In this document: in pieces, positions 42,697-49,327 of the stretch
How positions within the stretch are numbered: the stretch's first letter is position 1
How the letters are laid out: the number at the start of each line of letters is the position of its first letter
Assembly (NCBI RefSeq): GCF_900110255.1
Contig: NZ_FODD01000026.1
Coordinates: 1-64,000, forward strand
Direction of reading: 5' to 3'
DNA: 64,000 nucleotides
From: Actinacidiphila rubida
GTDB taxonomy: Bacteria; Actinomycetota; Actinomycetes; Streptomycetales; Streptomycetaceae
Notes under the pieces: model-generated
What the model was told of the DNA's origin: nothing
Seen by the model: the letters and a program-made list of their open reading frames with translations, nothing else
Databases searched by the model: none
Program-made: the position numbers and the translations under genes

Positions 42697-43191
42697 ATGT
42701 CAGACATATTGAGCACGCTGCTCGGCGCTGGCGCTGTGGTCGCAGGCGCTGGCCTGGCCGGTGGATTCACCTTGCTTAAAGGGCGTCAGGAGAGCGCCGA
42801 CAAGGAGCGTGAGCGGCTAGAGCAGCGCGTTGCGCGGCACCGTGAGATTCGCCGAGATGCCTACGTGGACTTCCTGAGCAAGATCCACCTCATGGATCTT
42901 GCTCAACGTGAAGTGAACCGCACTGAGAATCGCAACTTGTCTGAGTCCGCGCTGCTAAGCCTTGCCTCGGCCGAGCGCTCCCTCTACCAAAGCTTGTTGG
43001 TGGTCCGAATGGAGGGCCCTACAGAAGTGGCAGAGGCCGCGAGAGCACTGGTGAGGGCGTTCCGGCAGCTGAACGGTCTCCTGGAGGACGGGCTCACCCT
43101 CGAAACCGTGGAGGCCAACATGCGGGAGAGGGAAGCGACGCGGGATGCCTTCCTGGCGTCGGCAGCGAGGACCCTCGGAACAACGCCCTGA
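42697..43191 (+). CDS. membrane-anchored hypothetical protein (type B of two alike)
   Basis: About 164 residues from the ATG at 42,697 (the frame opens at 42,655). One N-terminal membrane helix (GAGAVVAGAGLAGGFTLL) is followed by a basic coiled coil (RQESADKERERLEQRVARH), then RRDAYVDFLSKIHLMDLA and helices to the end. The layout matches the protein at 40,397-40,945. It is the last gene before the right end of the element and reads towards the tadA fragment. Its role is unknown. Confidence 0.6.
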   Translation: MSDILSTLLGAGAVVAGAGLAGGFTLLKGRQESADKERERLEQRVARHREIRRDAYVDFLSKIHLMDLAQREVNRTENRNLSESALLSLASAERSLYQSLLVVRMEGPTEVAEAARALVRAFRQLNGLLEDGLTLETVEANMREREATRDAFLASAARTLGTTP

Positions 43192-43221
43192 CCAGGACCC
43201 TCCCATGTATGGTTGACCTGT

Positions 43222-44076
43222 TCACCCGCCCTCGTGGCCCGTGTTCAGCGCGGCCAGAAGATCAAGGACCTCGGGGCCCCGGACCTCGCCGACGACCAGC
43301 CGGTCGGGGCGCATCCGCAGGGCCTGGCGGACGAGGTCCCGCAGGGTGACGTGGCCGGCACCCTCCTGGTTCGCCGGGCGGGTCTCCAGCCGGACCACGT
43401 GCGGGTGGTCGGGCCGGAGTTCGGCGGAGTCCTCGGCCAGGACGATCCTGGCGGCGGGGTCGACGAGGCCCAGCAGGCAGCTGAGCAGCGTCGTCTTCCC
43501 GGAGCCGGTGCCGCCACTGATCATGAACGACAGCCGGGCGTCGAGGACGTCCCGCAGCAGCGCCGCGGTCCCGCTGTCGAGCGTGTCTGCCGCGACGAGT
43601 TCGGGAAGAGTGAAGGCCCGGGCGCGTACGACGCGCAGCGACAGGCAGGGGGAGCCGACGACGACCGGTGGGAGCACGGCGTGCAGCCGGGTGCCGTCGG
43701 GCAGTCGCGCGTCCACCCACGGCCGGGCGTCGTCGAGCCGCCGGCCCGCGGTAGTCGCCAGGCGTTGGGCCAGCCGGCGTACGGCGGCGGTGTCGGCGAA
43801 GCGGACGCCGCTGCGTTCCAGGCCGCGGCCGCGGTCGATCCACACCTGGTCGGGTGCGTTGACGAGGATGTCGGTGACGTCGGGGTCGGCGAGGAGCGGC
43901 TCCAAGGGGCCGGCGCCGACGAGTTCGGATCTCAGGGCCTCCACCACGCCCAGCACCTCGGCGTCGCCGAGCAGCCGTCCCCGGGCGCGCAGGGCCGCCG
44001 CCACCCGGGCGGGGGTCGGCTCGCCGCCGTGTTCGGCGAGGTGGAGCCGGACGGCGTCCAGGAGTTCGGGGCTCAT
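43222..44076 (-). pseudogene. tadA: tadA ATPase, N-terminal part (cut by the element)
   Basis: Codons 1-284 of the Tad/CpaF-family secretion ATPase. The N-terminal domain, the P-loop ISGGTGSGKTTLLSC and Walker B region RLVVGEVRGPEVLDLLAALN are all present, and the frame then ends at NTGHEGG, where the element supplies TGA. The missing 100 codons are at 33,686-33,988. The whole protein of 384 residues would hydrolyse ATP to drive pilus assembly in the cytoplasm under the TadB/TadC platform. The truncated form lacks the C-terminal part of the ATPase and is probably inactive. The ATG overlaps the stop of the ssd gene (ATGA). Confidence 0.93.
43223..43231. other. right attachment core (9-bp direct repeat)
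   Basis: CACCCGCCC, identical to 33,987-33,995. To its left is the element end, with GGTTGACCTGTT, which forms the left arm of the attP dyad; to its right tadA coding sequence resumes with TCGTGGCCCGTG. Confidence 0.88.
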
Positions 44077-45179
44077 GCCGGCACGCTCCCGGCCCGGTTC
44101 ATCGCGCGGTCGAGGAAGGCGGCGCAGAAGCGGGCGAGGGGCCCGCGGCGGGCGGAACCCGGTGGCCCGCCGGACAGGGTGTCCCCGAGCGAGGCGTCGT
44201 GCGGCAGTTCACCCGCCAGCGGGAGTCCGAGGAGGCGGGCCGTCTCCTGGTCGTCCAGGCCGGGGGCGAAAGGGCCGCGGGCCACCACCCGAAGGTCCTT
44301 CAGATGGGTGCCGACGGCGCCGGCGACACGGCTGGCGGCGGCCACCGCCCGCAGTTCGGCCGGGACCACGAGGAGGCCCACGTCGATCTGGTGGAGGGTC
44401 TCGGCGACGGTGTCGTCCACGCGGCGCGGCAGGTCGACGACGACCACTCCGCCGCGACGGCGCGCCGCGCCCAGCACGGACCGCATGGCCGCGGGCGGGA
44501 TCGCGACGGTGTCGCCGCGGTCCCAGCTCAGCACGCTGAGGGCGTCGAGCCGTGGCAGGGACTCCTCCAGGGCCCCGCTGTTGACCCGGCCGCGCGAGTC
44601 GGCGAAGTCGGGCCAGCGGAGCCCGCCGGTGCGTTCGGCGCCGAGGAGGATGTCGAGGCCGCCTCCGAGCGGGTCGCCGTCGATGAGCATGGTCCGCAGG
44701 CCGCCGCGGGCGGCGGTCACGGCCATCCCGCAGGCCAGGGTCGACGCGCCGGCTCCGCCGCGGCCGCCGACCACGCCGACGGTCAGGGCGGGGCTGCCCG
44801 TTCCCTCGGCGATGTCGGCGATCCGGTCGACGAGCCAGGTCTCCGACTCGGGCAGGAAGAGCACGTGGTCGGCGCCGATGCCGACACCGCGGCGCCAGGT
44901 CTCCGCGTCGTCGAGGTCCCGGCCGATGAGGAGGACGCCGCGGCGCCGCGGGGCGCCCTGCACTCTGCCGGCCGCTTCCGCGTCGACCAGGACGAGCGGG
45001 GCCCGGTCCCAACTGGCCGCGCGTGGCGGCGCCGTGAACACGACTTCCGGTTCGGTGCCCGCGGCGGCGCACAACCGGAGCAGATCGTCGAGCAGCGTTT
45101 CGTCGTCGGCCACAATCAGCGGCCCGGCCGACCGTTCGGCAGTGGCCGCGAGACGGTCGGGCGTGGTGGTTCCGGTCAT
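44073..45179 (-). CDS. ssd: CpaE/Ssd-like MinD-family ATPase of the Tad locus
   Basis: A 368-residue protein. The first 130 residues form a receiver-like domain without the usual acidic site. The rest is a MinD/ParA-type ATPase with VGVVGGRGGAGASTLACGMA, in which the usual lysine of the P-loop is replaced, then LIDGDPLGGGLDILLGAE and VVVVDLPRRVDD. This is the actinobacterial helicase/secretion-neighbourhood CpaE-like protein, related to Ssd of mycobacteria; it probably places the pilus machinery at a site in the cell. First gene of the tad operon, overlapping tadA by four bases. Confidence 0.85.
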   Translation of the reverse strand: MTGTTTPDRLAATAERSAGPLIVADDETLLDDLLRLCAAAGTEPEVVFTAPPRAASWDRAPLVLVDAEAAGRVQGAPRRRGVLLIGRDLDDAETWRRGVGIGADHVLFLPESETWLVDRIADIAEGTGSPALTVGVVGGRGGAGASTLACGMAVTAARGGLRTMLIDGDPLGGGLDILLGAERTGGLRWPDFADSRGRVNSGALEESLPRLDALSVLSWDRGDTVAIPPAAMRSVLGAARRRGGVVVVDLPRRVDDTVAETLHQIDVGLLVVPAELRAVAAASRVAGAVGTHLKDLRVVARGPFAPGLDDQETARLLGLPLAGELPHDASLGDTLSGGPPGSARRGPLARFCAAFLDRAMNRAGSVPA

Positions 45180-45276
45180 TTCCGAGTCCCCCGTAGCGAG
45201 TCGTGCGAGCTCGGTGAGCTTCGCCTGCGATCAGCTTGGGACTGGAACCGGAATTGAGATGATCTTGGTCGGAATC

Positions 45277-45303
45277 TGTGGACAACTCGACGATTGTGGA
45301 TAA
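45277..45303. promoter_or_regulatory. pair of DnaA-box-like sequences
   Basis: TGTGGACAA (45,277-45,285) and TGTGGATAA (45,295-45,303) are the reverse of TTGTCCACA, the Streptomyces DnaA box, and TTATCCACA, the E. coli one. They are 18 bp apart in the same orientation, 100 bp upstream of the ssd start in the divergent gap (45,180-45,555), which otherwise contains the promoters for ssd and the HAD gene. Confidence 0.5.
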
Positions 45304-45460
45304 CTCCGCCACACGGAGGAGTGAGTTCCGGCGGAGCGGGAATCGATTACACACCGTCACGCGTCGTACACGGCAGTACGCACACGCATGCGAAGGGGAG
45401 AACGATGGACACACGGGCCGCGCAGACGGGATCGGGCCACAGAAACGGGTCCGGACATGC

Positions 45461-45495
45461 GACGACCCCCGCCGGGGGGGAGAGCGGGGGTCGTC
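45461..45495. promoter_or_regulatory. 12-bp hairpin in the presumed leader of the HAD gene
   Basis: GACGACCCCCGC pairs perfectly with GCGGGGGTCGTC around an 11-base loop. Both neighbouring genes start away from it, so it is not an ordinary terminator for either; it could fold in the 5-prime leader of the HAD gene. A good GGGGAGAA site with ATG lies upstream at 45,405, whose frame would run through the hairpin and into the HAD gene out of frame. Confidence 0.45.
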
Positions 45496-45555
45496 CCCAC
45501 GGTCCGACTCGGGGGGGGAGGAGCCAGACCGGGTTAGCACGGTCGCGAACGATCC

Positions 45556-46464
45556 GTGACTTCCATGGTGTACCCGATGGCCTTCTCAGGCAAACCCACG
45601 CGCCTGAGCTTACGCCGAATGGTGGTTGCCTATGCTCGTCTCGTGGAAAACCACCTGCCACCGCGCACCGCGGCGTTCTTCGATCTCGACAAGACCGTGA
45701 TCGCCAAGTCCAGCACGCTCGCCTTCGGGCGCTCCTTCTACCACGGCGGCCTCATCAACAGACGTGCGGTATTGCGAACCGCATATGCCCAGTTCGTGTA
45801 CCTGGTCGGTGGCGCGGATCACGACCAGATGGAGGGGATGCGCAAATACCTCTCCGATCTGTGCCGCGGCTGGAATGTCCAGCAGGTACGGGAGATCGTC
45901 GCCGAGACGCTGCACGACCTGATCGACCCGATCATCTACGACGAGGCCGCCTCGCTCATCGAGGAGCACCACGCGGCCGGCCGTGACGTGGTGATCGTCA
46001 GCGCCTCGGGCTCCGAAGTCGTCGAGCCGATCGGCGAGATGCTGGGCGCCGACCATGTCATCGCCACCCGGATGGTCGTCGAGGACGGCGCGTACAACGG
46101 GGAGATCGAGCACTACGTCTACGGACCGGCGAAAGCCGAAGCCATGGCTCGACTGGCGGAGTCGGAGGGCTACGACTTGAAGCGGTCCTTCGCGTACAGC
46201 GACTCGGCGACCGACGTTCCGATGCTCGAGGCGGTCGGGCACCCGTACGCCGTCAACCCGGACCGCGCCCTGCGCAAGGAGGCGGTGGCCCGCGAGTGGC
46301 CCGTGCTGACCTTCAGCCGTCCGGTGCGGCTCAACCAGCGCATCCAGGCGCTGCCGATGCCCGAGGGGCCCGTGCTGGTGCTCGCGGCCCTGGGCGCCGC
46401 GGCGGCCACCGCGGGCCTGGTCTGGCTGGCCTCCCGGCGGCGCCGGTCGGTCCTTATGTCCTGA
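45556..46464 (+). CDS. HAD-family (SerB-like, subfamily IB) phosphatase with C-terminal membrane helix
   Basis: About 270-302 residues. The HAD motif I AAFFDLDKTVIAKSST carries the Asp-x-Asp nucleophile pair, motif II is VVIVSASGSEV, and motif III/IV reads YGPAKAEAM and AYSDSATDVPML. The C terminus has one membrane helix (VLVLAALGAAAATAGLVWLA) ending in Arg-rich residues. Proteins of this family hydrolyse phosphoesters; in the actinobacterial secretion neighbourhood its relative is conserved but its substrate is unknown. The start is uncertain: GTG 45,556, ATG 45,577, ATG 45,619 and GTG 45,643 are all open and none has a strong binding site. Confidence 0.85.
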   Translation: MTSMVYPMAFSGKPTRLSLRRMVVAYARLVENHLPPRTAAFFDLDKTVIAKSSTLAFGRSFYHGGLINRRAVLRTAYAQFVYLVGGADHDQMEGMRKYLSDLCRGWNVQQVREIVAETLHDLIDPIIYDEAASLIEEHHAAGRDVVIVSASGSEVVEPIGEMLGADHVIATRMVVEDGAYNGEIEHYVYGPAKAEAMARLAESEGYDLKRSFAYSDSATDVPMLEAVGHPYAVNPDRALRKEAVAREWPVLTFSRPVRLNQRIQALPMPEGPVLVLAALGAAAATAGLVWLASRRRRSVLMS

Positions 46465-46724
46465 TTGACAGGAAACGTAAAAACCAGAGCCAGGGGTTCC
46501 GCTTCGCACCGGTCAGCGGTAGAAAGGACATAGGCCCGCGAGACCACGGAGTTCCGAGAGGAAGACCGCAGTTCACAGCAGATGGCCCCACGGACCGAGC
46601 ATGAAAGCCGGGCACCCACGCGTAGCCGACCCGCCAACCGGGCCAGCCGCACCAGGTCACGGGCAAAGATCCCGACCTGATGGGCAGATATCGCGCACGC
46701 ACTGGTAACTCGGCGGACATGCCA

Positions 46725-46752
46725 GCGGCGGCATCTCCGACGATGCCGCCGC
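46725..46752. terminator. bidirectional terminator hairpin; gene-free 46,465-46,804
   Basis: GCGGCGGCATC pairs with GATGCCGCCGC around a 6-base loop, between the convergent HAD and Fic-like genes. The remaining 340 bases of this gap have no frame that I can support. Confidence 0.7.
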
Positions 46753-46804
46753 ATCTTCGTGTCCGCCCCAGGTCGTCCGGGGCGACCGGGACCCGCGCCG
46801 CCGC

Positions 46805-47662
46805 TCAGGCGGCCCCGCGCTGCAGCGCCTCGCACACGGCCACGCTCTCGCGCACCCCGAGTTCCAGCGCCTTGCCGCAGTGCGCGATCCACACGGCCAT
46901 GCCCTCCGGAGTCCCGGACGCATAGCCCTCCAGCGCCGCCAGGTACTCCGAACGGCCCAGTTCCGCGTATCCGACCTCGGCCGGGCACACGGACTTCGGG
47001 TCCAGACCGCTGCCGACCAGCACGATGCGCTCGGCCGCCCGCGCCACGGGGCCGTTGAACGACCCGAACGGGCGCAGGCACAGCAGTTCGCCGTGCACGG
47101 CGGCGGCCACGACGAGGGCGGGCGCGCTGGTGCCGGCGCGCAGCAGGTCCGCCAGACCCTCCAGCCGAGCGTTGACCTCTATCGAGTCGGGCAGCGGGAG
47201 ATCCGCGACCGGGACCAGCGGCTCGTCGACGGACTCGCCACTCAGGCGCGGACGCCCCACCGTCGCGTCGTCGGACACTCCGCCGGCGGCCACCAGGTGG
47301 AGCCGGGCCAGCGCCTGGACCGGTGACCGGCGCCAGATGCCGAGCAGTTGTCCGGCCTCCGCGGTCAGCCGCAGGGCCGCGCCGACCGTGTGCGCCTCGG
47401 CGTCGGCCGAGAAGTCGCTGCGGCGGCGCAGCTCCTCCAGGGACCAGTCCGCGCCCGCGAGCGCGGCGGACGCGCGCGCTCCACGGAGCGCCGCCTCGGA
47501 GGCGACCTCGTCGGAGCGCCGGCGCATCACCCGGTGCCCGTAGACGCCGTCCACGGCCTTGCGCACCGAGGCGACCGACTCGGGAACACCCGGGAGGTCC
47601 CCCAGCACGGCCAGGGGGTCGGCGTGCCCGTGGGCGGGCGAGGGAGATCCGTTCGAAGCCAT
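46805..47662 (-). CDS. Fic-domain-like protein with degenerate motif
   Basis: About 285 residues, mostly helical. VHGELLCLRPFGSFNGPVARAA stands where Fic proteins have HPFxxGNGRxxR: the PF, G-x-NG spacing and final Arg are kept, but the catalytic His is replaced by Arg in LRPF and the second Gly-Arg pair is changed. Fic proteins transfer AMP or other groups from nucleotides to protein hydroxyls; this one is probably inactive or has a changed reaction. A Fic-like N-terminal inhibitory helix is not obvious. The ATG at 47,662 was chosen because it starts a compact protein; the frame extends to 47,704. Confidence 0.65.
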   Translation of the reverse strand: MASNGSPSPAHGHADPLAVLGDLPGVPESVASVRKAVDGVYGHRVMRRRSDEVASEAALRGARASAALAGADWSLEELRRRSDFSADAEAHTVGAALRLTAEAGQLLGIWRRSPVQALARLHLVAAGGVSDDATVGRPRLSGESVDEPLVPVADLPLPDSIEVNARLEGLADLLRAGTSAPALVVAAAVHGELLCLRPFGSFNGPVARAAERIVLVGSGLDPKSVCPAEVGYAELGRSEYLAALEGYASGTPEGMAVWIAHCGKALELGVRESVAVCEALQRGAA

Positions 47663-47768
47663 GACACAAGACCCTACAAACCCACCGGGACCGTGAACGA
47701 CCACGAACGAGTGGCCTTTCCCACTCCGACCGGGCTACGGCGTGGCACACACCACTACGCTGCCGAAC

Positions 47769-48776
47769 ATGAAGATCGCTTTCGTCGGGAAGGGCGGCAG
47801 CGGGAAGACGACACTGTCCTCCCTCTTCGTCCGCCATCTCGCGGCCGCGCGCGTCCCGGTCCTCGCGATCGACGCGGACATCAACCAGCATCTCGGCCCC
47901 GCCCTCGGCCTGGACGAGGACGACGCGGTGGCGCTGCCCGCGCTGGGCGCGCACCTGCCGGACATCAAGGAGTACCTGCGCGGCGCCAACCCCCGGATCG
48001 CGTCCGCCGCGACGATGATCAAGACCACCCCGCCGGGCCGCGGGTCACGGCTGCTGCGCCTGGCGGAGGACAACCCGGTGTACGCGGCCTGTGCCCGTAC
48101 CGTCGCGCTCGACGACGGCGCCGAGGTGCGCCTGATGGTCACCGGGCCCTTCAGCGAGTCCGACCTGGGTGTCGCCTGCTACCACTCGAAGGTGGGAGCG
48201 GTGGAGCTGTGCCTGAACCACCTGGTGGACGGGCGCGACGAGTATCTGGTGGTCGACATGACGGCCGGGAGCGACTCCTTCGCCTCCGGGATGTTCACGC
48301 GCTTCGACATGACGTTCCTGGTCGCCGAGCCGACCCGCAAGGGCGTCGCGGTCTACCGGCAGTACAAGGAGTACGCCCGCGACTTCGGCGTCGGCCTCGC
48401 CGTGGTCGGCAACAAGGTGCAGGGCGAGGACGACCTGGCGTTCCTGCGGGCCGAGGTCGGCGACGACCTGCTGGCCGCCTTCGGCCACTCGGACTGGGTG
48501 CGCGCGATGGAGAAGGGCCGCCCGCCGCGGTTCGAGCTGCTGGAGCAGGTGAACCGTGAGGTGCTGCGCACCGTGCACGCGCACGCCGACCGCGCCTACG
48601 AGGCCCGCGACTGGACCCGCTACACACGGCAGATGGCGCACTTCCACGAGAAGAACGCCCGCAGCTGGGGCAACGAGAGGACCGGCGCCGACCTGGCGGG
48701 CCAGATCGACCCCTCCTTCGTCCTGGGCGAGGCAGCGCTCGCGGCGCCCGCCGGCACCGCGGCCGCCACGGCCTGA
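47769..48776 (+). CDS. CooC/MinD-like P-loop ATPase
   Basis: 335 residues starting MKIAFVGKGGSGKTTLSS with a complete deviant Walker A motif, then VLAIDADINQHLG and YLVVDMTAGSDSFASGM. This is the CooC-type SIMIBI ATPase layout, whose known members help insert nickel or carry out maturation or partition tasks. No carbon monoxide dehydrogenase or hydrogenase gene is adjacent, so the client is unknown. It is divergent from the Fic-like gene across about 100 bp. Confidence 0.8.
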   Translation: MKIAFVGKGGSGKTTLSSLFVRHLAAARVPVLAIDADINQHLGPALGLDEDDAVALPALGAHLPDIKEYLRGANPRIASAATMIKTTPPGRGSRLLRLAEDNPVYAACARTVALDDGAEVRLMVTGPFSESDLGVACYHSKVGAVELCLNHLVDGRDEYLVVDMTAGSDSFASGMFTRFDMTFLVAEPTRKGVAVYRQYKEYARDFGVGLAVVGNKVQGEDDLAFLRAEVGDDLLAAFGHSDWVRAMEKGRPPRFELLEQVNREVLRTVHAHADRAYEARDWTRYTRQMAHFHEKNARSWGNERTGADLAGQIDPSFVLGEAALAAPAGTAAATA

Positions 48777-49327
48777 CCTGCGCAGCGGCGCTCCGACCGG
48801 CGCAGCGCTCCGACCTGCGCCGGTCCTCGTCGTCGACGAGGCCGGTGTGCGTTGTCCGGCGCGCGACCGAGCCTTCGCCCCGCCGGATCCCGGCGCTCCC
48901 TGAGGTGCCACCCAGTGGTCCCGTCCGGAGCTCCGGACGCACGGCCGCGCAGCGAACGGGGTGCCGGCCTCCCCGCCGTCCCGCCGGCCGGCACCGGCCC
49001 CCCGGGCGGCCACGGCCCTCAGCGCGACGGCCGGTGCTCGGTTCGACCCGACACGGCAGGGCCCCCGCCCCACCACAGCGACCGCGACCGCACGGCGGCG
49101 CGCTCACCGAATGTCGCCGGGCACATCGATCCGCTCACCGGACAATTCACTCGATAGCTGGAAATGATCGCCGGATCGGCCCTCCGGACTTCACTCTCCG
49201 CGTTCGAGACATTACTCTCCATTTACCGAAGCTTGGGAGTGCCGAGGGGGCTCGCTGCGCCACTCCGGCTCCGCGCGCCTCCGGCCCGCACCCCGGCACC
49301 CGCCGCCCGAAGAAGGAGACGGGAACC
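48777..49327 (+). other. 550-bp gene-free gap with short G+C-rich repeats
   Basis: Near 48,780-48,825 CTGCGCAGCGGCGCTCCGAC is followed by a shorter copy GGCGCAGCGCTCCGACCTG. The right half turns A/T-richer towards 49,150-49,235 (GACATTACTCTCCATTTACC), the likely promoter region of the SulP gene. Open frames here are low-complexity Pro/Arg and I call none. Confidence 0.4.

Larger units (their letters stand above)
33987..43231. mobile_element. 9.2-kb serine-integrase element inserted in tadA (candidate phage satellite)
   Basis: The element lies between two copies of CACCCGCCC and separates tadA codons 1-284 from codons 285-384. Its G+C is visibly lower than its surroundings and its codon use less extreme. 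The integrase gene starts 58 bases inside the left end. Gene content: integrase, HNH protein, terminase small subunit, phage-like small ORFs, DUF6941- and DUF2637-like proteins, RHH and GntR regulators and two membrane-anchored proteins. Missing, as far as I can see: terminase large subunit, portal, capsid, tail, lysis and replicase genes. The rebuilt attP has dyad arms GGTT-N5-GTTCAC and GTGAAC-N5-AACC around an 8-base centre, as expected for a large serine integrase. Confidence 0.92.

Noticed and set aside
45405..45986. Frame with a good Shine-Dalgarno upstream of the HAD gene
   Set aside because: It runs about 430 bases into the HAD gene in another frame; the protein is unlike anything and is explained by lack of stops in G+C-rich DNA. 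Kept only as a possible leader.
48777..49320. Plus-strand frames between the CooC-like and SulP genes
   Set aside because: Pro/Arg/Ala low-complexity, no starts with ribosome binding sites; the SulP gene has its own good start at 49,328.
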